A stretch of 10,800 nt of DNA from an uncultured Ignavibacteriota bacterium (GTDB lineage Bacteria > Bacteroidota > Ignavibacteria > Tepidaquicellales > Tepidaquicellaceae): NCBI GenBank assembly GCA_937983305.1, contig CALKAJ010000363.1:1-10800 (forward strand), given 5' to 3'. Numbering within the stretch: position 1 is the stretch's first letter; every line of letters begins with the position of its first letter. The notes below the pieces were generated by a model. It did no database searches and was not told where the DNA came from. It worked only from the letters and a program-made list of their open reading frames with translations. A program made the translations under genes and the position numbers. This document shows, piece by piece, positions 1-6,626 of this stretch.

Positions 1-1
1 T

Positions 2-634
2 CTCGCTGGATACAGTATCGTTGATTTGAATAAGGCTGATATTGATTTGATACAAGCGAGAATATCAAAACATCCTGAAATAAAAAAAGTTTTTGTAAGT
101 AAAGAGCCGCCTTCTGAAATTAAGATTGAAGTTATTGAAAAGACTCATATTGCAATTGTTAATTTTGAAAACGAAATGATGTTAATAGATGAAGAACTTG
201 AGCTCTTTCCTTTTAAGTATTCCGACAAACTATATGATATGCCTGTTATAAGCGGAATAAAGAAAAGTGATAAAAACTTCAGGGAAGATTTGAAAATATC
301 TGTATATCTCCTGACTAATATAATGAAATCCGGAAGATACTTCCAGAATTTTATATCAGAAATAAGTTTTTCTGATTCTTCGAAGATTATTTTATATACG
401 ACAGACAAGGCAGTACCTATTTATCTGCCAAGACCAGAAAATATAAAAATATCGGACAATAATTATCAGACCTTACTCAAGACAAAGATAGAAGTATTTA
501 AACAGTTTATACAAAATATTTATCCGAGAGAAAAAAATATAGAAAGCATAGACTTAAGATATTCAAATCAGGTAGTGATGAAATATAAAGTATTAAACCA
601 ACAAATCAGCGAATTAAAAACAACAGAGCCGTGA
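2..634 (+). CDS. ftsQ: Cell division protein FtsQ, 3' part (5' end outside window)
   Basis: FtsQ is a bitopic inner-membrane protein whose periplasmic part links early and late divisome proteins. The frame is open to the left edge and 211 codons are visible. The cytoplasmic tail, the membrane helix and the start of the POTRA domain are therefore missing. A TTG at position 26 is in frame but is not the start, because family-like residues (LAGYSIVDLNKADI) precede it. The visible part begins in the POTRA domain, with 'KHPEIKKVFVSKEPPSEIKIEVIEK' spanning about 53-130; the 'hP.I..v.V....P..l.I.V.E' pattern is typical of FtsQ/DivIB. The 'MLIDEELELFPF' and 'MPVISG' segments match the 'lvD..G.vf...lP.i.G' stretch that opens the beta domain. 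Location directly before ftsA and ftsZ supports the call. Its stop codon overlaps the ftsA start, so the two are probably translationally coupled. Similarity outside these motifs is low, as is usual for FtsQ. Confidence 0.88.
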   Translation, partial: LAGYSIVDLNKADIDLIQARISKHPEIKKVFVSKEPPSEIKIEVIEKTHIAIVNFENEMMLIDEELELFPFKYSDKLYDMPVISGIKKSDKNFREDLKISVYLLTNIMKSGRYFQNFISEISFSDSSKIILYTTDKAVPIYLPRPENIKISDNNYQTLLKTKIEVFKQFIQNIYPREKNIESIDLRYSNQVVMKYKVLNQQISELKTTEP

Positions 635-1887
635 AAAAACAAAAACAAGAAAACGATATCATAGTAGGTCTGGATGTAGGGACTACAAAGATCTGTGTGA
701 TTGTAGCACGGGTGAAAGACGATAAAAATGTTGACATAATCGGAGTAGGCAAAGGTCCATCTTCAGGTTTACATCGGGGTATAGTAGTAAATCCCACTAA
801 AGCCGAAGCATCAATAAGATTTGCTCTTGAAAATGCAGAGCAGAACTGCGGTACTCCAATAACTTCGGTTTCCGTAGGAGTTGCAGGGCATCATATCAGA
901 TGCATAAACACAAGCAGCGTTGTAGGTATTAATAATGCTGACAGAACAATCCATCAAAGTGATATTGACAGAATTATTGAGCAGGCAAAACTCATAAGGC
1001 TGCCAAGCGATACAACAATTGTAGATGTAATACCTCAGGAATTTATTGTAGATGACAGAGATAAATATGAAGAGCCGCCTATAGGTATGTTCGGTATAAA
1101 GCTTGAAGTCAAAGCAAATATTATAACAGGAATTCTTTCTTCGATAGAAGACCTGTCTGTTTGTGTTCAGAATTGCGGAGTTGAAATAGATGAGATAGTG
1201 CTTGAGCCGATAGCTTCATCACATGCAGTTCTTGACGACACCGAAAAGAAAGTAGGTGTAGCTATGCTTGATATTGGAGGTGGAACAACTGATGTAGCGG
1301 TATTTAAAAAGGGGGTGTTAAAATACACTGCAGGAATAGGTCTGGCGGGAAATCTTGTAACAGATGATATTGTAGAAGGACTCGGTATATTAAATGATGA
1401 GGCGGAGAAAATTAAAAAGGAATATGGATACGCACTTGTAGATGAAATACTAAATGATGATAACATAACCGTAAGAGCTTTGAGAGGTCAGATACCGAGA
1501 ACAGTAAAGAAGAGTGTACTTGCAAGAATAATACAGGCGAGGATGCAGGATATATTTGAGTTATCGGCAATTGAGATAGGAAATTCCCAGATTGCAAACG
1601 AATTACACGCCGGAGTAGTAATAACAGGCGGAGGTTCGCTCGTAAGAGGTGCTAAGGAGCTTGCCGAGTACATATTAAAATCAGAAGTTAATCTTGGAAC
1701 ACCTCAGGGTATTTCAGGAGGATTAATAAAGGAAGTAGAAAGCCCGATTTATGCGACAGGAGTAGGATTAGTATTACACAGACTAAAGAATCTGAATAAA
1801 GGAAAGGTATCTGTGTTCAAACAGATTGATAAAACAAACAAGCAAAATATTTTCTCAAACGTGAAGAAATGGTTTGATGAATTATAA
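631..1887 (+). CDS. ftsA: Cell division protein FtsA (actin-like Z-ring anchor)
   Basis: FtsA is an actin-fold ATP-binding protein that tethers FtsZ filaments to the cytoplasmic membrane and recruits later divisome proteins. The 418 residues match the usual family length. The phosphate-1 motif is 'GLDVGTTK' (13-20). The FtsA-specific 1C domain follows at roughly 85-165. The phosphate-2 motif is 'DIGGGTTD' (214-221) and the adenosine motif is 'TGGGS' (332-336). The last 15 residues (404-418, ending NVKKWFDEL) form the short amphipathic helix expected for membrane targeting. The start is a GTG at 631 that shares GTGA with the ftsQ stop. No strong ribosome binding site precedes it, which points to coupling with ftsQ translation. 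The phosphate-1 motif lies only about 10 residues in, which leaves little room for a later start. ftsZ follows after 65 nt. Function is secure from motifs and context. Confidence 0.97.
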   Translation: MKKQKQENDIIVGLDVGTTKICVIVARVKDDKNVDIIGVGKGPSSGLHRGIVVNPTKAEASIRFALENAEQNCGTPITSVSVGVAGHHIRCINTSSVVGINNADRTIHQSDIDRIIEQAKLIRLPSDTTIVDVIPQEFIVDDRDKYEEPPIGMFGIKLEVKANIITGILSSIEDLSVCVQNCGVEIDEIVLEPIASSHAVLDDTEKKVGVAMLDIGGGTTDVAVFKKGVLKYTAGIGLAGNLVTDDIVEGLGILNDEAEKIKKEYGYALVDEILNDDNITVRALRGQIPRTVKKSVLARIIQARMQDIFELSAIEIGNSQIANELHAGVVITGGGSLVRGAKELAEYILKSEVNLGTPQGISGGLIKEVESPIYATGVGLVLHRLKNLNKGKVSVFKQIDKTNKQNIFSNVKKWFDEL

Positions 1888-1942
1888 AAAACTTTATTTA
1901 TGAGTTTTAAAAAAGAAAAATTTTTCATAACTTTTAACCCGA

Positions 1943-1947
1943 AAGGA
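1943..1947 (+). promoter_or_regulatory. Ribosome binding site of ftsZ
   Basis: AAGGA lies 5 nt before the ATG at 1953. It is the clearest Shine-Dalgarno-like site in the window, where other starts have only weak A/G-rich leaders. It fixes the ftsZ start and is consistent with FtsZ being made in greater amount than FtsQ and FtsA. Confidence 0.6.
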
Positions 1948-1952
1948 AAATT

Positions 1953-3386
1953 ATGCCAATCCAATTAATTCCAGAACCGGAAACATTGCCGGGAGCAAGA
2001 ATAGTAGTAGTAGGAGTAGGCGGAGGCGGAGGAAACATTTTAAACTCCATGGTCTCTAAGGGTATTGACGGCGTTGAATTTATAGCCATAAATACTGATG
2101 CCCAGGCTCTTAATACAAGTTTAGCTCATAATCGAATTCAGATAGGTAAGTCTGTTACAAGAGGACTTGGCACGGGCATGAATGATGAAAAAGGTGCTCA
2201 GGCAGCAGAAGAGAGCAAAGAAGATATTTCAAAGGTATTGAAAAGTGCAGATATGGTATTTATAACCGCCGGAATGGGCGGAGGTACCGGAACAGGTGCG
2301 GCTCCCGTAGTAGCGAAAATAGCAAGATCTGTAAATGCTCTTGTTGTTGCAGTTGTAACAAAGCCATTTAATTTTGAAGGCAAACCAAGAATGATTTTAG
2401 CCGAAAAAGGAATAGAAAGACTGAAGACTGAGGTTGACAGTGTAATTGTTATTCCTAATCAGAATATTCTGAATATTATCAACGAAGAAGATTCTTCCGA
2501 AGTTGCTTTTGATTATGCAAACAGAGTATTGTATGATGCGACCAAAGGCATTTCACAGATTGTTACCAAGCACGGCGAAGTAAATGTTGACTTTGCTGAT
2601 GTGAAGACAATTATGAAAGGTATGGGCGAGGCAATGATAGGAATGGGAATTGCCAAAGGTGAAGACAGAGCAAGGAAAGCAGCTGAATCTGCTCTTATTA
2701 ATCCTGTATTAGACAGCATTGATATTACCAATTCAAAGTCAGTACTGGTAAATATTGTCAGCGGCAATTATAAGATGAAAGAAATCGAGTTGATTAATAA
2801 AACAATTCAGGACGTTGCAGGCGAAGAAGCAAAATACATTTTAGGAATTGCAAAAGATCCAACTATGAAAGATGAGATAATGGTTACAGTGATTGCAACC
2901 GGTTTTCCTGTAGCTGCATCATCAAGCATTACTCTCGAAACACTTATTGAAGATACATTTTCAGAACCGGATTTTGTAAAGGAAACAACTCCAACTAAGA
3001 TTGAGGAAGAAATCAAAGAAGTTATAACAAGAAAAGAAATTGAACAGGAAATTGAACAGGAAATTGAACAGGATTATAAATATGAGGAGTCAACAGTTGA
3101 AGAGATTCCGGAAGAGAATATTGTTATAGAAGAAACAGCCATAAAAAATAAAAAGAGAGAACTAAACATCGGGAATGAAGGTCAGATACATTCAATCCCG
3201 ACTTCAGAAAGAGATTTGAAAGCATTAGATGTGCCGGCTTACAAAAGAAGAGGAAGTTTAGAGAGTATTGATGAAGATTTAAATGAACCGGAACAGAAAA
3301 AGGAATCTTTGTCTGATGATGATATTGGTTTAGATGACTTCTCGATAAATAAGAATGTGAATTTTTTAAGAAAATATATGCAATAG
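1953..3386 (+). CDS. ftsZ: Cell division protein FtsZ (tubulin-like GTPase)
   Basis: FtsZ polymerises with GTP into the cytokinetic ring at midcell. The 477 residues are longer than E. coli FtsZ (383), and the excess is all at the C-terminus. The GTPase core shows 'GVGGGGGN' (21-28), the tubulin signature 'GGGTGTG' (109-115) and the T7 synergy loop 'NVDFADV' (211-217) with the catalytic Asp pair D213 and D216. The core ends near residue 325. A long, acidic, low-complexity linker follows and includes three exact EIEQ repeats (362-373). The conserved C-terminal peptide that binds FtsA and other partners is 'LDVPAYKRR' (425-433). It is not terminal: 44 further acidic residues follow, ending in NVNFLRKYMQ. 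As I recall, Bacteroidota FtsZ proteins also carry tails after a PAYKR-type peptide, which fits the suggested lineage. The ATG start is backed by AAGGA 5 nt upstream. A strong terminator follows 22 nt after the stop. Confidence 0.98.
   Translation: MPIQLIPEPETLPGARIVVVGVGGGGGNILNSMVSKGIDGVEFIAINTDAQALNTSLAHNRIQIGKSVTRGLGTGMNDEKGAQAAEESKEDISKVLKSADMVFITAGMGGGTGTGAAPVVAKIARSVNALVVAVVTKPFNFEGKPRMILAEKGIERLKTEVDSVIVIPNQNILNIINEEDSSEVAFDYANRVLYDATKGISQIVTKHGEVNVDFADVKTIMKGMGEAMIGMGIAKGEDRARKAAESALINPVLDSIDITNSKSVLVNIVSGNYKMKEIELINKTIQDVAGEEAKYILGIAKDPTMKDEIMVTVIATGFPVAASSSITLETLIEDTFSEPDFVKETTPTKIEEEIKEVITRKEIEQEIEQEIEQDYKYEESTVEEIPEENIVIEETAIKNKKRELNIGNEGQIHSIPTSERDLKALDVPAYKRRGSLESIDEDLNEPEQKKESLSDDDIGLDDFSINKNVNFLRKYMQ
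3036..3071 (+). repeat. Three exact 12-bp tandem repeats inside ftsZ linker
   Basis: The 12-mer GAAATTGAACAG occurs three times head to tail (3036-3047, 3048-3059, 3060-3071) with no mismatches. It encodes (EIEQ)x3 in the disordered FtsZ linker. The unit is a multiple of three, so gain or loss of a copy keeps the frame. Exact identity at the DNA level suggests recent slippage expansion. Confidence 0.95.
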
Positions 3387-3408
3387 ATTCATACAGGTTT
3401 AAAATCGG

Positions 3409-3443
3409 AAAATGCGTATAATCCAAAATTATACGCATTTTTT
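3409..3443 (+). terminator. Rho-independent terminator after ftsZ
   Basis: A perfect 14-bp inverted repeat (AAAATGCGTATAAT at 3409-3422, complement at 3428-3441) encloses a CCAAA loop and runs into six T residues (3438-3443). The hairpin begins 22 nt after the ftsZ stop. It should end the division-gene transcript and separate it from tag. The A-tract on the 5' arm means it might also act weakly on the other strand, but no gene is seen converging on it. Confidence 0.9.
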
Positions 3444-3519
3444 GTTTATAACTCTTATTATAAATATTGTATATTTATTTAATGTTCTTAAAAATTTTAT
3501 TATCTTGTAAGAAAAACAA
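3444..3519 (+). promoter_or_regulatory. Probable promoter region for the tag-to-efflux gene run
   Basis: These 76 nt between the ftsZ terminator and tag are extremely AT-rich and are the only gap in the second half with room for a promoter. A TTGTAT (3467-3472) could be a -35 element with a poor -10 such as TAAAAA at 3489. No good match to the Bacteroidota TTTG/TAnnTTTG promoter was found. The exact elements are uncertain; the inference rests on position, after a terminator and before a packed gene series. Confidence 0.3.
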
Positions 3520-4104
3520 ATGAAATATAAAAAAACCTGTGAATGGCATTTGACGAATAACCTGATGATTGATTATCACGATAAAGAATGGGGAGTACCT
3601 TTACATAATGACAGGAAACTATTTGAATATATTACGCTCGACGCATTTCAGGCAGGGCTAAGCTGGTCAACTATAATCAACAAACGTGAAAATTTCAGGA
3701 AAGCATTTGATAACTTTGAGGCAGAGAAAATATCGAAATATGGAGACGCAAAAATCAGGAAGTTGTTAAATAATGAGGGAATAATAAGAAATAAGCTGAA
3801 AATTTATGCAACTATTGAAAATGCAAAATTGTTTTTAAAGCTCAGAAAGGAATTTGGTACTTTCGACAAATATATATGGCAATTCACTGATGGCAAAACA
3901 ATAATTAATAAATGGAAGTCTCAGAAAGAGCTTCCGGCTACGAGCCCGGAATCAGACGCTATGAGCAAGGATATGAAAAAAAGAGGTTTTAAATTTTGCG
4001 GTTCAACTATCTGCTATGCATTTATGCAGGCGGCAGGAATGGTAAACGATCATATTGTAACTTGTTTTCGATATAAAGAAATTAATTCAAAAATTAAAAA
4101 ATAA
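3520..4104 (+). CDS. tag: DNA-3-methyladenine glycosylase I (Tag)
   Basis: Tag removes 3-methyladenine from alkylated DNA, the first step of base excision repair, and acts in the cytoplasm. The 194 residues match the family length (about 187). The zinc-snap ligands of the family are all present by spacing: C7, H20, H178 and C182. Family blocks are evident: 'YHDKEWGVP' (19-27), 'FQAGLSW' (43-49), 'KRENFRKAF' (about 55-63), 'GIIRNKLKI', 'KKRGFKFCGSTICYAFMQA' and 'MVNDH'. The residue aligned with E. coli Glu38, which contacts the damaged base, is Asp (D41) here, a conservative change. The ATG start has only a weak A-rich leader (GTAAGAAA). It is the first gene after the ftsZ terminator and is followed by the next gene after only 5 nt, so it probably heads an operon. 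A link between base repair and the downstream export genes is not evident and may be accidental. Confidence 0.96.
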   Translation: MKYKKTCEWHLTNNLMIDYHDKEWGVPLHNDRKLFEYITLDAFQAGLSWSTIINKRENFRKAFDNFEAEKISKYGDAKIRKLLNNEGIIRNKLKIYATIENAKLFLKLRKEFGTFDKYIWQFTDGKTIINKWKSQKELPATSPESDAMSKDMKKRGFKFCGSTICYAFMQAAGMVNDHIVTCFRYKEINSKIKK

Positions 4105-4109
4105 ACATT

Positions 4110-5522
4110 ATGAAAAAGCTATTCCTAATCTTTTCTGTATTGATTTTCATTTCAACAAGTGCTTATGCACAATTTGATGATTTACTTAAAAAAGTTACTC
4201 CGTCAGTCGGAGATTTCGACCCTACTAAGTCAATATCAACCTCAATCACCGATGCACTCCCAACTTGTAACTGGATTGTTGAACTTGAAGCAGACGAAGT
4301 AACTGAATTAAATGATTGGAATTTGAAGCCCGGTTATTTCCGCGGCAGCATTCAAAGTTACTGTTTACATGCAGGCAAGTATGGACCCTATAAAGGTTCA
4401 GGTTACTTAATTGCTCCTTTGCTTGGTTTAAGAGCTGATATAATCAAATCAATACTTGAGCGGTCTGAGTTGTATCCAAACATTCCGCAAACAGATATTC
4501 AACAATTGCTATGGTCAATCGAAGCGGGAGTGAAGTTTTCAGATTTACCTAATAATTTACAGATATCAACAAAACCATTAATTGATGTTAAGGAATTGGC
4601 AATGCTTGAAGTTAATCCTATTGCTGTTTCAGATTTACTTCCCTCAGGAGTGAAAGATGCTTTAAGTTTTTACTCGAACTTCAGAGGTCAATTAGTAAGT
4701 GCAACTACACCATTCTCTGATTTAGAAAGAACAGCTGTGAAGTTAGGGGCTCCGCCGATTGAACCCGGGGATAAGGAAGTTACAGATGGGAACTGGACAT
4801 ATATGAAAAACGGTTTTTTTGTTAGAACTTTTCCCGAAAGGTATGCAAAAACAAATATTGAAATATACAGACCGCTATATATTAATTTGAAGAGAGATGA
4901 AAAAAGCAGAATTATACTAATGAATGCAGATGGGCATAGTATTGAAATAGTATATGATGATGAACCCGGAAGAGATGTATTAAAGACAGAAGGCAATTCT
5001 GATTTACCAATTTGGAGAATTAAAAAAATTACTTTAAAGGGAGCAAATCCGGGAGAAGAAGAGATAATTGAAAATTCCGGCTGGATTGTAAAAGACGATG
5101 GAAATCCAATAAAAGGGAGCGGTGCAGAAAAATTTATTCCTTACCAAAGAGAAGATGACCCGACATACGGAGAATATCAGGATAGAGTAAAAAAAGTGAA
5201 TCGCCATTTAAAAGATTTTGATGAATATAAAAGAGAAGCCAAATTAAACGATTTAAAAAATCAGCAAGCTGATAATTGGGCAGATTTTCATACTGTAGAA
5301 GGTTTAAGAGTTGCCACAAATCCTTTAAATAAATCAGGTCAAATGAGCTGGATAAAGAAAACTATAAAATTTACAACGGATTTATGGAATTCCTGTTCAA
5401 ATGCATTGGCAGGTGATGAAGACAATCAGCCCAAAAAGTATAATAACCCCGGTTCAGTCTCAACTCCGGGAAATAACGGAAGCCAGAGACTTGGCTTATC
5501 GAACAGATGGAGAAATGAATAA
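4110..5522 (+). CDS. Secreted protein of unknown function with thioester-domain-like motif
   Basis: This 470-residue exported protein has no function I can name. A classical signal peptide (KK, hydrophobic stretch 4-15, AYA|Q near residue 20) predicts periplasmic or secreted location with Gln as first mature residue. Residues about 50-150 hold 'SYCLHAGKYGPYKGSGY' (C85), then an 'ILERSELYP' helix and 'IPQTDIQQLLWSIEAG' (Q131, W135). YCL followed about 46 residues later by hydrophobic-Q-x-x-hydrophobic-W recalls the Cys-Gln thioester domains of Gram-positive adhesins. Residues about 225-255 ('GNWTYMKNGFFVRTFPERY') are aromatic-rich. Residues 263-284 have the RHS/YD-like form 'D..sRI..m..dG..ieI.YDD'. 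A charged, probably helical segment (about 350-390) and a Pro/Asn/Gly/Ser tail end the protein. Other cysteines are C53 and C429. It starts 5 nt after tag. The thioester idea is inference; C53-C85 could instead form a disulfide. Confidence 0.9.
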   Translation: MKKLFLIFSVLIFISTSAYAQFDDLLKKVTPSVGDFDPTKSISTSITDALPTCNWIVELEADEVTELNDWNLKPGYFRGSIQSYCLHAGKYGPYKGSGYLIAPLLGLRADIIKSILERSELYPNIPQTDIQQLLWSIEAGVKFSDLPNNLQISTKPLIDVKELAMLEVNPIAVSDLLPSGVKDALSFYSNFRGQLVSATTPFSDLERTAVKLGAPPIEPGDKEVTDGNWTYMKNGFFVRTFPERYAKTNIEIYRPLYINLKRDEKSRIILMNADGHSIEIVYDDEPGRDVLKTEGNSDLPIWRIKKITLKGANPGEEEIIENSGWIVKDDGNPIKGSGAEKFIPYQREDDPTYGEYQDRVKKVNRHLKDFDEYKREAKLNDLKNQQADNWADFHTVEGLRVATNPLNKSGQMSWIKKTIKFTTDLWNSCSNALAGDEDNQPKKYNNPGSVSTPGNNGSQRLGLSNRWRNE

Positions 5523-5551
5523 TTCCATAGAAAAAATAAATTAATAAGAAA

Positions 5552-6607
5552 ATGAAAAATTTATCATTGAAAATTTTTATAATACTATCGCTATTTGTTA
5601 CCGGTTTTCTTCAAGCCGATAACAAAGACAGTATTTATGTGATTACGGATACAGTCGGGTTTAAAGAAGGTTACCTGATAATCACAATAACAAAGCCTGA
5701 AGGCAACGGACCTTTTAAATCTGTTTTCTTCATTCCCGGATACACCTGTTTTCCCGTAGCCAAACTTGGGAAACATCCTTACGGACAATTGCTTGACGGA
5801 CTAACGCAAAAAGGTTATTTAACATTCAGGGTTGAGAAACCCGGAATGGGAGAGAGCAAAAATACCCCTGCATGTGATTTAATTGATTTTCAGACAGAGG
5901 TAGATGCTTTTATTGCAGGCTATAAGAAGTTATTTACTTATGACATAGTTGATAAAGAAAATGTTTTTATTTTTGGCCATTCACTCGGAGGTATTGAAGC
6001 ACCTATAGTAGCGCTTGAGAAACAACCAAAGGGAGTGATAGTATGCGGCACCGTTGCAAAAACGTGGTATGAATACGTATTAGAAATGTTTAGATTTCAG
6101 AACATTGCTTCCGGAGCAGATTTTATTGAAAATGAAAAACTTATGCAGGTAATGATACCAATGCTTTTTGAATATCTGGTTCAAAAGAAAACACCATTGG
6201 AACTTTCATCAAATCCGGAATATAAAAAAGCCCTTGAAGAGCAAATGGAATTCAAAGGAGGTGAGCAGATATGGTCAAGACATTATTCGTACTGGCAGGG
6301 TATTCAATCAAGAAACATAGTAGAAGACTGGAAAAATATGAATAGTGCGGTTTTAGTAATCAGAGGCGAAGGAGATTTTGAGGCGTTTTCAAATACTGAC
6401 CATCAAATGATAGCAGATATTGTGAACAGTTATAACCCGGGTAAAGGGAAGTTTATATTAATCCCGAATATGGACCACGGCTTTGCAAAGGCAAAAACAC
6501 CTCAGGAAAGTATGAAAAACAGGCAGGAGATTAAAGGTTATTTCCGCGATTACTTTAATCCGGTTATAATTGAAGAGACAGATAACTGGATAAAAAGTTT
6601 AGAATAA
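5552..6607 (+). CDS. Exported alpha/beta hydrolase
   Basis: This is a 351-residue alpha/beta-hydrolase-fold enzyme, likely an esterase or related serine hydrolase of unknown substrate. Residues 1-22 form a signal peptide (basic N-terminus, hydrophobic core, cleavage near FLQA|D), so it should act in the periplasm or outside the cell. The 'FFIPGYTC' strand-turn (59-66) supplies the likely oxyanion hole, and 'GHSLGG' (142-147) is the nucleophile elbow with Ser144. 'IRGEGDFEAF' places the acid at Asp275, and 'MDHGF' gives the catalytic His309. All three catalytic residues are thus in the expected order, with a helical lid insert at about 170-250. The start is an ATG with a weak AATAAGAA leader. 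It lies 29 nt after the secreted protein and 19 nt before the efflux adaptor. Exported neighbours on both sides suggest an envelope role, but the substrate cannot be read from the sequence. Confidence 0.9.
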   Translation: MKNLSLKIFIILSLFVTGFLQADNKDSIYVITDTVGFKEGYLIITITKPEGNGPFKSVFFIPGYTCFPVAKLGKHPYGQLLDGLTQKGYLTFRVEKPGMGESKNTPACDLIDFQTEVDAFIAGYKKLFTYDIVDKENVFIFGHSLGGIEAPIVALEKQPKGVIVCGTVAKTWYEYVLEMFRFQNIASGADFIENEKLMQVMIPMLFEYLVQKKTPLELSSNPEYKKALEEQMEFKGGEQIWSRHYSYWQGIQSRNIVEDWKNMNSAVLVIRGEGDFEAFSNTDHQMIADIVNSYNPGKGKFILIPNMDHGFAKAKTPQESMKNRQEIKGYFRDYFNPVIIEETDNWIKSLE

Positions 6608-6626
6608 CTTATCTGAAAGAATCATT

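Noticed and set aside
26..28. TTG at 26 as a start codon for the first gene
   Set aside because: The frame is open to the left edge and codes for FtsQ-like residues before this codon, so the gene starts outside the window.
1167..1466. Minus-strand open frame of about 99 codons, rich in Ser, opposite ftsA
   Set aside because: It is low in complexity, lies fully inside ftsA, has no family motif and mirrors ftsA codon bias. It is a shadow frame.
1898..1930. Short inverted repeat TTATGA...TCATAA between ftsA and ftsZ
   Set aside because: The stem is only 6 bp with a long A/T-rich loop. It is expected by chance in such AT-rich DNA and there is no T-tract in the right place for a terminator.
3124..3438. 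Minus-strand open frame of about 104 codons opposite the ftsZ 3' end and terminator
   Set aside because: It begins inside the terminator hairpin, has no ribosome binding site and no recognisable motif, and it overlaps ftsZ.
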